From: a virus
IMG/VR virus record: IMGVR_UViG_3300030107_004028
Location: 1 to 50,644 of that record
Length of the DNA: 50,644 bases
Strand: one strand, 5' to 3'
Shown here: one piece after another, positions 1-8,800 of the stretch
How positions within the stretch are numbered: the stretch's first letter is position 1
Layout of the letters: each line of letters opens with the position of its first letter
The notes under the pieces: model-generated
Databases searched by the model: none
The model's input: the letters and a program-made list of their open reading frames with translations, nothing else
What the model was told of the DNA's origin: nothing
Position numbers and translations under genes: made by a program

Positions 1-1
1 A

Positions 2-1321
2 GTTGCTTATCTCGTAGGACATCTTGATATGGGCGATAATGATATAGTCAAACTTGGTGATGGTGATGATTTACAATTTCATCATAATGGCTCTCACAAC
101 TACATAGATATAAATAATGGTAATCTTTATTTTAGAGATGATGCAGATAATAATATCTTTACTATTTATAGAGAGGGTGGTGGAGTTCAATTAAACGAGG
201 GCGATGTAAAAATACCTGCAACTTCTAAAATTTATTTAGATGGTGGTGGCGATACTTACCTACACGAGGTTGCTGCTAATTCAATAGCATTCAATACTGG
301 TGGTGCAGAAAGAATGAGATTAAATACTGATGGATTAGGTATAATGACTGCTGACCCTGGTGCTTACAATAATGATGGAGATGACTTTGTAATATATGGC
401 ACAGGTGATACTGGTATGTCAATAGCAAGTGGAACATCATCAGATGGTTCTTTAATATTTGCTGATGGAACAACTGGAACATCAGGATATAGAGGCAAAC
501 TTGTCTACGAACACGATAACGATGCTATGGTTATTTATACTGCTGCAGGAGAAAGAGTAAGAACAGACTCATCAGGTAGATTAGTAGTAGGTGCGACTGC
601 AGCAATCGCAAATGTTGCAGGAACAGGACATTTTCAAGTATTAGGAACTGGTGGTGGAGATTCTACATTAACCATAGGAAGATTTAGCAATAATAGTAGT
701 CCACCTACATTGGCTTTTTCTAAATCAAGAAATGGAACAATAGGTTCAAACACTATTGTTCAAGATGGAGATAATTTAGGACAAATAGTTTTTACTGCAT
801 CAGATGGTTCAGATATGATATGCAATGCTGCGAAAATAGAAGCAGAGGTAGATGGAACTCCTGGAAGCAATGATATGCCTGGAAGATTAGGATTTTATAC
901 TGCTGCAGATGGTGCAACAGGTGCTACAGAAGCATTAAGGATTGATTGCACACAAGATGCACACTTTGACCAAGATGTAATTGCATTTTCAAGCACTCCA
1001 TCAGACATAAGATTAAAAGAAAATTTTACAAAGATTGAAAATGGATTAGATGTAGTAAGCAAATTAGAAGGACATACATTTAATTGGAAAAAGGGTGGAG
1101 AAAGATTAAGTGCAGGATTTAAAGCACAAGAAGTAGAAAAGATTTTACCGCATTTGGTTGATGAGAAGAAACTTCCATTGAAAGCAGATGATGATAAAGA
1201 ATATAAGATTTTACGATATGAGGAAATGATACCTTATTTAGTAGAGGCAATAAAAGAACAACAAGAAGAAATAGAGTTGCTAAAAGCAAATCTATCTGAC
1301 TTAAAATACAATAGGAGATAA
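2..1321 (+). CDS. Tail fibre C-terminal part with S74 intramolecular chaperone (5' truncated)
   Basis: The reading frame is open to the left edge, so the gene starts outside the window; the first ATG, at 29, is internal. The visible part has marine-phage fibre repeats (LGDGDDLQFHHNGSHNYID near the start, then beta-rich Gly/Ser/Thr sequence). It ends in a peptidase S74 / endosialidase-type chaperone: SDIRLKENFTKIENGLDVV around residue 335 of the ATG-numbered ORF, then GFKAQEVEKILP and a C-terminal coiled coil. In this family the Ser of the SD-x-R-L-K motif performs self-cleavage after trimerisation. The protein is probably the receptor-binding fibre tip. A small gene follows after 2 bases, as after the other fibre (45310-49551). 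The S74 call is firm; the receptor is unknown. Confidence 0.9.
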   Translation, partial: VAYLVGHLDMGDNDIVKLGDGDDLQFHHNGSHNYIDINNGNLYFRDDADNNIFTIYREGGGVQLNEGDVKIPATSKIYLDGGGDTYLHEVAANSIAFNTGGAERMRLNTDGLGIMTADPGAYNNDGDDFVIYGTGDTGMSIASGTSSDGSLIFADGTTGTSGYRGKLVYEHDNDAMVIYTAAGERVRTDSSGRLVVGATAAIANVAGTGHFQVLGTGGGDSTLTIGRFSNNSSPPTLAFSKSRNGTIGSNTIVQDGDNLGQIVFTASDGSDMICNAAKIEAEVDGTPGSNDMPGRLGFYTAADGATGATEALRIDCTQDAHFDQDVIAFSSTPSDIRLKENFTKIENGLDVVSKLEGHTFNWKKGGERLSAGFKAQEVEKILPHLVDEKKLPLKADDDKEYKILRYEEMIPYLVEAIKEQQEEIELLKANLSDLKYNRR

Positions 1322-1323
1322 CG

Positions 1324-1557
1324 ATGGCTAAAAAAATAGCAGAAAAAGCAAGTGATGCTTCAGTTAAAAAAGTTGAAATTCAACACCTTAAAGCAGGAAA
1401 AGACGATAAAGGTAATGATGTAAACTTTGTTGATAGAACTGAAGTTTTATTAGTAGATGTTGCGATTGAAGATGCAGAAGCACAATTAGTAAATGCAGAA
1501 GCAAGAGTAACTGAACTTAAAGCAGATATTGCTGAATATAAAAAGATTAAGGGTTAA
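1324..1557 (+). CDS. Small fibre-associated protein, paralogue of the 49565 gene
   Basis: A 77-residue protein starting MAKKIAEKA. Its C-terminal half is a predicted helix or coiled coil (QLVNAEARVTELKADIAEYK). It is a clear paralogue of the 79-residue product at 49565-49804; N and C termini are nearly identical and the middle has diverged. Both copies sit directly downstream of a tail fibre with an SD (ggag) before the ATG, so the gene travels with the fibre. It could be a fibre assembly chaperone or an accessory structural protein; the sequence does not decide. No known family recognised. Confidence 0.8.
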   Translation: MAKKIAEKASDASVKKVEIQHLKAGKDDKGNDVNFVDRTEVLLVDVAIEDAEAQLVNAEARVTELKADIAEYKKIKG

Positions 1558-1559
1558 TT

Positions 1560-1853
1560 ATGGCTTTACCTAAAGTCCCAACAACGAATGTAGGAATATA
1601 TAACCATTTGAGAGTATCAACTGATTGCAATGAAACAACCAATTTAAGCTTGGGAAGTTTGTGCAATGGTGGAGATATTGGTGGAATTGACCATACATTT
1701 GGTGGTGAAGGTGGTCCAGCAAAAGACTTTGATGTGATTGGTGGAACAAACAATCCAATAACCACAACAGTAGATTCAACAAATTTATATGACGATACTA
1801 TAGGAGTTGCACCATATAATCTTGCTAATTGTATTGGTGGACAATATACATAA
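1560..1853 (+). CDS. Hypothetical Gly/Asn/Thr-rich small protein
   Basis: A 97-residue protein with no recognised domain. Composition is rich in Gly, Asn, Thr and Asp (GGDIGGIDHTFGGEGG), like beta-structured phage surface or fibre-tip proteins. Three cysteines are present. It lies 2 bases after the preceding small gene, in the fibre operon and before the late promoter at 1906. A structural or fibre-tip role is inferred from position and composition only. Confidence 0.6.
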   Translation: MALPKVPTTNVGIYNHLRVSTDCNETTNLSLGSLCNGGDIGGIDHTFGGEGGPAKDFDVIGGTNNPITTTVDSTNLYDDTIGVAPYNLANCIGGQYT

Positions 1854-1905
1854 GGATAGTGGTGGAATCAAGTGATTTGTAGAGATAAAAAAAATAAAAA
1901 AAAGG

Positions 1906-1934
1906 TTGACAAAGATAAGAATAATTTAGTATTT
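1906..1934 (+). promoter_or_regulatory. Putative late promoter upstream of the transglycosylase
   Basis: TTGACA at 1906-1911 is followed 17 bases later by GTATTT (1929-1934); TAGTAT at 1927-1932 is the 15-bp alternative. The block around it (GTTGACAAA, TAAGAA, TAATT, TATTTTA) closely resembles the sequence at 32706-32740 before the portal gene, so the two probably form a late-promoter class. It lies in a 145-bp gap after the fibre genes and 65 bp before the gene at 1999. Confidence 0.65.
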
Positions 1935-1998
1935 TATATTGGTGAAGTACATAAGGACATTCTTAATACTTTTTACCCTTTTCTTAAGAGGAGAAACT

Positions 1999-2487
1999 AT
2001 GGGCGTAAACGATAATCAAATAAAAGAATTAATTAAAGATGTTTGCGTGCAGTTAGGAGAGAAATATGCGAAACCTAAAGCACTGGACATTGTATATGCA
2101 ACTGGTCTTGTGGAAAGCAAGTATCAATACATTCAGCAAATTGGAGAAGGTCCAGCAAAAAGCTTCTGGCAGGTGGAACCAGAAACTGCTGTGGACAACT
2201 GTAAAAACTTTATATCAGCACGTCCTGAACTTCTTCAGAAGTCTGCAGATATTCTTGGTATCGACCCTTATTATTTTATTGACCCTGACATCGATGATTG
2301 GGACTGGATTCTTCGCACTAATATTGCTGCTGGTATATTGCATTGTAGAATTAAGTATTGGCGCATACCAGAGCCTATTGAAGATGGGCCTCAAGGATTG
2401 GCTAAATATTGGAAACAGCACTATAACACAGAACAAGGAGCGGGAAGCGTAGAGCATTTTCTGCACTTAACAGAAGGAAAATTATAA
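1999..2487 (+). CDS. Lysozyme-like / lytic transglycosylase-type protein
   Basis: A 162-residue protein. I chose ATG 1999 because AGGAGAAACT precedes it with good spacing; an in-frame start at 1939 has no SD. Residues ATGLVESKYQYIQQIGEG then AKSFWQVEPET match the lysozyme-fold transglycosylase pattern: catalytic Glu in xxVESxY, then a conserved G/S-FWQ segment. No signal peptide or TM segment. It opens the ejected-protein block and overlaps the next gene by one base (taATGg), so it may be a virion-associated peptidoglycan hydrolase used at entry. It is also the only endolysin candidate I find in the window. Exact family uncertain. Confidence 0.7.
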   Translation: MGVNDNQIKELIKDVCVQLGEKYAKPKALDIVYATGLVESKYQYIQQIGEGPAKSFWQVEPETAVDNCKNFISARPELLQKSADILGIDPYYFIDPDIDDWDWILRTNIAAGILHCRIKYWRIPEPIEDGPQGLAKYWKQHYNTEQGAGSVEHFLHLTEGKL

Positions 2488-3197
2488 TGGCAACATCATT
2501 TTATGATATATTGGGAGATTTACAAACTGGGATAGGTTACGGAAAAACACAAGGTCTTGTTAATTTAGGCTTTGATGTTCAAGACGAAAAAGACCATTTA
2601 GAAGGTCTTATAAGAGAGTATGAAAAAAATATTACAGATGCTGGGTATGACGTAGAAGATTATAAAGCAGGACAAACGAAGAGAGGAGCTCTTCCTCAGG
2701 CAGCAGCAGTTGCAGGAAAAATGCTTGGAAAAGGAAAATGGGCAACAGCAATTGCAGGAATGCACCCTATTGGACAGTTAGCTTTATTGGCTGGAATAGG
2801 ATTTGGCTCAAGAAGATTATTTGGAAAAAAGAAACCTAAAGTAGAACAAGTTGATTTTACACAAGGTCCAGAAGGAAGACAAGGTAGATTTTTATCTGAA
2901 TCAAGAAAAGATGCTACAATGGACCAAGAAACTTCAACAAGATTTATTAGTGAAGCATTAAAAGGTAGCAAAACAGCAGACCTTCTTGGTTCTGTAAGCA
3001 CAGCAGCAACGCTTCTTTCTCTAACAGGAGGAAAAGATTTTTGGAATATGGACGCTTCAACTCCTATAATTGATGATAAAATTAGACCTTGGTTTCAAAA
3101 CCTGTTTTCAGGAAAAGGAGGCGATGATACATCATTAATGAATAAGTCATTGCAATACTATCAACATCACTTACCAGGAAGACAAATAACAGGTTAA
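2487..3197 (+). CDS. Probable internal virion protein (236 aa)
   Basis: The start overlaps the previous stop (taATG) with SD GAAGGAAAA. The N-terminal part is helical; residues about 70-115 are Ala/Gly-rich and partly hydrophobic (AVAGKMLGKGKWATAIAGMH, then QLALLAGIGFGSRRLFG), followed by basic and polar sequence. This resembles small T7-type ejection proteins that contact membranes. No catalytic motif seen. Function inferred from composition and position before the two large internal proteins. Confidence 0.6.
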   Translation: MATSFYDILGDLQTGIGYGKTQGLVNLGFDVQDEKDHLEGLIREYEKNITDAGYDVEDYKAGQTKRGALPQAAAVAGKMLGKGKWATAIAGMHPIGQLALLAGIGFGSRRLFGKKKPKVEQVDFTQGPEGRQGRFLSESRKDATMDQETSTRFISEALKGSKTADLLGSVSTAATLLSLTGGKDFWNMDASTPIIDDKIRPWFQNLFSGKGGDDTSLMNKSLQYYQHHLPGRQITG

Positions 3198-3220
3198 AAT
3201 AACAAAAAAAGGAAAGTTAT

Positions 3221-3940
3221 ATGGCATTTTATGATGAAAGTTTTTTAGATACAAGTTTAGAAGATATATTTGAAAAGTATAGACCAAGTAGATATACTGG
3301 AGGATGGCAACAGGGATTTTTAGACCCAGGTTCTATGTACGGATATGGGGCAATGGGTCCTTATGGTGAATATTTTGACCAATTAAATCTTGACCCGTCA
3401 GAATGGATGCAAGGGAGAACTGCTTTAAAAGAAAGAGCTGGGAAAATGCACGGAAATATTGAAGCTCAATACGGTCAAGGATTAAGAGGATTGGGAGAAA
3501 AATCTCTTTTAGGAATAGAAAACATAAGAGGGTCTCAAGCAAAATCTGGTATGGTTGGAGGAGCTTCTGGAAGAATGCTTGAACAACTTCGTCGTTCTGG
3601 AGCAGAAGGAGTAGGAGATTTATCTCAGAGAAGAGGTTCTCAGCATATGACAGTCAGTGACCAAATATCAAAAGAATGGTCAGCTTATAAAGGACTAATA
3701 CCTTCATTCCTTTCTCAGGCAGCAAATATTGCTATGGGAATCAGAGAATCAAGCCCTACAGACCAAGAAATTAGATATGCAAATACTGATGATATTTATA
3801 ATCTTTCTAGACAATTATCTGGAGAAGCACAAACAGGATTTGTAGATAGAGCAAATCAATTAATAGGTGGAGGAAACTTTACTTACCAATCTCTTATAGA
3901 TTTATTAGCAGACTATCAAGGAGGAGGAACTTATGGCTAG
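3221..3940 (+). CDS. Probable virion or ejection protein, Gly/Ser-rich
   Basis: A 239-residue protein with SD AGGAAAG ahead of its ATG. The N terminus is aromatic and glycine-rich (MYGYGAMGPYGEYFDQ); the middle is an Arg/Gly/Ser helix-breaking segment; the rest is helical. No enzyme motif, TM helix or signal peptide. It overlaps the next gene by 8 bases inside the ejected-protein operon. I assign it to the virion only by context. Confidence 0.55.
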   Translation: MAFYDESFLDTSLEDIFEKYRPSRYTGGWQQGFLDPGSMYGYGAMGPYGEYFDQLNLDPSEWMQGRTALKERAGKMHGNIEAQYGQGLRGLGEKSLLGIENIRGSQAKSGMVGGASGRMLEQLRRSGAEGVGDLSQRRGSQHMTVSDQISKEWSAYKGLIPSFLSQAANIAMGIRESSPTDQEIRYANTDDIYNLSRQLSGEAQTGFVDRANQLIGGGNFTYQSLIDLLADYQGGGTYG

Positions 3941-5852
3941 AAATCCAGTTATACCAACAAGTATAGGAAAACAGGCTGTAGCTGACTTTCAACAAACTTT
4001 AGAAAGAATTATGTCTCTAAAATACCAGTCTGAACAAAATTCTATTAACCAAGCAAATAGAGAAGAAGATATAAAACGTAGGGCAGGTGAGAGAGAAGAA
4101 GAGATTGCGTATAGAAATAAAAGAGACAACATAACTGACACTAGAAATTATGAGAAGACCTTCTTAAGTCTGGTAGATACAGCAAATGAGTATCTAAATC
4201 TAGAAACGGGAAATTTTGAAACTGCATATCAAAGAGACCAGTATAAACTTGTGATGAAACAAGCTCTTGATTTCGCAGAGAATAAAGGTCTTACAGCCCA
4301 GCACAATGCTTATTCTCCTCGAATAAGTGATGATTGGTTAAGCTCAAAAAGTGCAGGACTTAACAAATTTATTGAGTTCAAAGATAACATTACTAATATA
4401 AACCCTGCAGTAAGAGAGTCAGGTGAAAATTTAATTTTTGATATAAATAATTCTTTAGCAAATAGCGAAATAACTCCAAGTCAATTTACAAAATTACAGC
4501 AACTTACAACTTCAAAGATAGCTAGTCAAGGTCCTTATGTTTGGGGTGACTTTGCACCAACATCAGGGGCATTAAAACAAGCTATGACAGCAGTAGGTAC
4601 TGCTGCAGCTTCCTACACATCTAATACGTGGGATGGATTATCGGAAGCAAGTAAAAATAGTGCTTTGAGTAATTATTCGGGCACTGTGGGAGACCCAGTG
4701 ATAGGAACGCAGAATAAAATGTCAGTTAGAAATGATGTATTTCAACAGTTTGGAGGTGATTTAATAAAGAAAGACTTAACTTCAGACAAGACGATTTCAA
4801 TTCAAAGTAGCAAATACTATGATAAAATGTCGCTAATAACAGGAAAGCCAGCTCATAGACTGTATTGGGAAGACCAAAATAGTTCTCTTGAAATAACAAG
4901 TGCTAAAGCATTTCAAGACACTTGGCTTTCTAATTTTTCAGGGTTTGACAAACCTGGAGCTCAAAAGTGGGCAATGGGAGAACTTCCAAAAAACGTACTA
5001 GAGAATGTTTACATACCTAAACTTATTCAATCTCTTAAAATCACTAATCCTGAATGGCATAATCCTGAGAATGGTGCGATTAGCGAAGATATGATAAATC
5101 ATATGGTTGAAGTATATGAAGTCCCTATGGCAAGTTTGAAAGAAATGACATCTGAATCTCCTGCAGGCGGTCCAAGTGGAAAAAGCGGTACTGGAGAAAA
5201 GAAAATTTTAGACCAGACATTAATCGACAACAAAACTGAATCTCTACACAAAGAGATAGTTTCTGATTCTAATAAAATATATGGAAAAAAATTAACAGAA
5301 TCAGAAGAAGTATCTTTTAGTAAAAAAATTAGAGATGTACAGTCACTTAATCCAGACCATCCATTCTTTTCAGCTATAAAATTCACAGAAAAAGATGAAC
5401 CTTATATTTCGGGAGAAGGATTTGTTTGGGCTCAAAAATTATATGACTTGCCTAATTCAACAGTGTGGAAAGGAAGAGCTTCTGTCATAAGAGGAAGATT
5501 GGCTGATTTAAAACGTTGGCCTGGAATTAATGAACCTGTTAAAGCAACTGATTCTTACAACCTCACGATTAAAAAAAATCAATACAGAAGATTGAATGAA
5601 AGAATTCTTAAACCTGTTCACACAGGTAGTATGGCGGGAGTATGGCAGACTAATCCAGAGATTAGAGATATAGTATTGAGTGGTCAAGACCCTTCAAAGG
5701 CATACAAACCAACTACTTCTGAAGGACACCAGAGCTTAAGACGATTTTATGATACAAAATTATATCTTACACCAGAGCTATTAAATCATATCAGTAGGAA
5801 AGAGCTAGAAGGTTCTCCTGAGATAGAGAGAGTTTTAACAGATGCCAGATGA
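3933..5852 (+). CDS. Large internal virion protein (639 aa)
   Basis: SD AAGGAGGAGGAA precedes ATG 3933. The first 130 residues are strongly helical and charged (RREEDIKRRAGEREEEIAY), consistent with a coiled coil. The rest is polar mixed structure without a recognisable catalytic motif. Size, position and charge pattern fit the middle ejection protein of podoviruses (compare T7 gp15 by architecture, not by alignment). It overlaps the 1589-aa gene by 11 bases, so the two are probably translationally coupled. Confidence 0.6.
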   Translation: MARNPVIPTSIGKQAVADFQQTLERIMSLKYQSEQNSINQANREEDIKRRAGEREEEIAYRNKRDNITDTRNYEKTFLSLVDTANEYLNLETGNFETAYQRDQYKLVMKQALDFAENKGLTAQHNAYSPRISDDWLSSKSAGLNKFIEFKDNITNINPAVRESGENLIFDINNSLANSEITPSQFTKLQQLTTSKIASQGPYVWGDFAPTSGALKQAMTAVGTAAASYTSNTWDGLSEASKNSALSNYSGTVGDPVIGTQNKMSVRNDVFQQFGGDLIKKDLTSDKTISIQSSKYYDKMSLITGKPAHRLYWEDQNSSLEITSAKAFQDTWLSNFSGFDKPGAQKWAMGELPKNVLENVYIPKLIQSLKITNPEWHNPENGAISEDMINHMVEVYEVPMASLKEMTSESPAGGPSGKSGTGEKKILDQTLIDNKTESLHKEIVSDSNKIYGKKLTESEEVSFSKKIRDVQSLNPDHPFFSAIKFTEKDEPYISGEGFVWAQKLYDLPNSTVWKGRASVIRGRLADLKRWPGINEPVKATDSYNLTIKKNQYRRLNERILKPVHTGSMAGVWQTNPEIRDIVLSGQDPSKAYKPTTSEGHQSLRRFYDTKLYLTPELLNHISRKELEGSPEIERVLTDAR

Positions 5853-8800
5853 TAAAAAATGGTATCACATAGGAGGAGTATCTGATACTAATATTACTCC
5901 TACTGGACTTCCTTCTTTTGTAAAGTTAGAAGACAAAGAAGAGAAGGAGACTAAGTGGTACAACTTTGGTAGCAAAGACGATATAAAATCACTACCAACT
6001 ATAGATGCAAGATTTAGAGATTATCCCATAACAGAAGAAGAGCAAAGAAGTAGTTTTTGGGATTCTATGCCTACGTGGTATAAACAAGCATACAATAATT
6101 CAATAGGCGGATTAATGCACCAAATATCTACTGGAGAAACCTATTATGATATAAGTTCTGCTCCAGATAGCTTAACTCGAGATTTGGTATCTGGATTTCT
6201 TTCTTTCTTTGCATCTAAAGAAGATTGGGCCGCTTTATTAGCTGGAGGTGGGATAGGAGGAGCTGCTGTTAAACAAGTTGCAAAAGCTGGAATAACTGGA
6301 GCTGTAAAAAGAAGAACAGCTACCGTTCTTACAAGAAAAATGGCTCAGGAAAAAGGCTTGGATAAAGCAGCTAGAACTCAGGCATATCAAAGAGCGATGG
6401 GAAAGATTGATGACGTTATACAAAAAGGAGGTCCTCAAGCTTTTATTCTTGGTACTCACCAAGGTCTTTTTGAGGCCGCATCTCACGCAAGAGACGATTT
6501 GGTATCTGGAGGATTTAATACTGACGAATATAAAGATTTAAATCCATTGGAACAATGGGGTAAAGCTTTTGGAACAGTTATGTCTCACGCAAATCCTATG
6601 GATTTTTTAAAGATGGGTACATTAGGTTTTGTTGGAGGCTCTGCACAAGCATTGAGATGGTCAGGCAAATTGCCAGTAAGACTACAAGGAGATGCTACAT
6701 TAGGTTTAATATCTGAAGGTTTAGCATTTGGAGGAGCTGCTCCAGTTATTATGGAAGGAAGAGCTCCTACCTTTCAAGACTTTGTCATTGGCGCAGGTAT
6801 AGTTGGTGCAATAAAAACTCCTGGTGCTATAGCTGGAAGACTAAAGAAACGTAGAGCTCGTAAGTACGTTGATGAGATGGAAGGGAAAGAAACAAACATT
6901 CCAGCGGCGGCAGAAGAAAAATATCAAAAAGCTGTACGAGATTTTGATAACAAGAAGATAAGTAGAGCAGAATTTGAAGCAGCTAAAGAAGAATATCGTT
7001 CTGCAAAAAAGACTTTCTTAAGAGAGGCTGCTGAAGAAGCTGAATACGGACCTATACAAAAAGAAGTATATGAAGCTCAAGGAATGGACGGTAAAGCTGT
7101 TCTTGATTTAGGGCATTATGAACACAAAAGAATTAAGGGAGTTTCTCATATTGTTGACCCTGTAACTGGACAGACAGTTGTTTCTCTGTCTAACAAACAA
7201 TTCAGGAAAGCAATATCAAAGAAGGAATTTTCAGATTCCAGCAACAGATATTTAGAGATAGATATAATGGGAACATTTGAGAGGAAAAGACCTGGACAAC
7301 CAATAACTTATCAGGGAAGACAATTAGGAAGGTCTGAAGTAATTAAATATCAAAAGATGAAAAGTGGAACTGTAGAACCTGTTCCTTTTCTTGACGCAAA
7401 GCTTGTAAGTGGCTCTTTTTCAGCTTCAAAGGGTAAAACAATATCAATACAGATTCCTGGTTTAGGAAGATGGCATTTAAATGAAATGAATACAAATTTA
7501 TTTTTTAAATTCTGGAGAGGGAATGGAGAAAGGTTGAAATCATTTGAAAAAGGACTTCCTAGTTCTGAAAAAAGCTCTATAATGACAAGACAAAGAAGAA
7601 ATCAAATTCAAGATATTAAAAAGAAAATGGATAACAGCGAAGATGGATTTATTCCAGAAGACTACGCAAATGCTGTAAGAGATGTTGCGTCTAGATATGG
7701 TTTAAAATCTTGGGAAAAAAGCATAATTAAGGGAACACTTCCTGATGTAAATAAAATGACAGATTCTCAACTATATTACCTTTCAAGACATATGGAAGCT
7801 CAAAGAAATATAAGACATTGGATGAAAGTTCACAAAAGGGATTTTAACTCATATCTTACAGATGAAATAGCTGGAGCGAACAATCAGTCTTTATTCTCAA
7901 AAATGATGGGAGCTGCTAAGCCTTTTTACCATCAACTACAAAGCCCTGCTTCTAGAAAATCTTTGAGACTTTTACAGGTAGTTAATGAAAGAACAATGTT
8001 TAGAGCTTCTGAAAGATTAGGGCAACTAGGAGTATTAACAAGAGAGGGAGATAAGAGTCCATTTTGGTCTGGATATGTAAGAGGCTCCAAAAAAGATTTA
8101 CAAAAATATGGAATAACAGCTCATCAAGAATTTATACAAATGTCAAAGTTTATAGCCAAAAAGAGAAAAGAAAAACCAGGTTTAGATAAAGGCTCTTATG
8201 AACAAATGTATATTGACGATATTATTAGAAGGAAGAATAAGGCTAAAGAAGGAAACGTTACTAAAGAAGGAGAGACCTTTGAACATCTTCAAAAAAGAGA
8301 GATATTCTTAAAAGCTGTAAGACCTTTTCTAGATGAAATCTATAGAGATGCAAGAAAAGCTGGAGTCCCAGTGGAGAGATATCTTGAGGGGTATTTTCCT
8401 AGAATGTTTAAAAAAGATGTTTTAGATATTATGTTTAATACTATGAAAAGCTGGGATGAAAAATTATCTCAAATAGTTGGAGATTATGGCTTAACATTAG
8501 ATTCAACAAATTACAATGCAAACCAGTTGAATGCATTAAATAATAGAGTTAAAGAATTGCTTCGAGGATTTAAAGATGAAAAAGGTAATTGGAAGAATGC
8601 AACAGAAGAACAAAGAATAATGAAAGCAGTATGGCAGGCTGCAGAGGGAGAATTAGAAACAAAGATTGCAGCAGGTGGAGGCCCTGGACCTAGAGCTTTT
8701 GACGTTTGGGCTTTAATACAGATGAATAATTATACCAATACTTTTAAAAGATTTGCTCCTTTAGAAAAACAAAGAAAACTTGGTAGAACTGAGGTAGGCT

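Noticed and set aside
2066-2452. Alternative + frame of 128 aa inside the transglycosylase
   Set aside because: No SD and overlaps the supported gene entirely.
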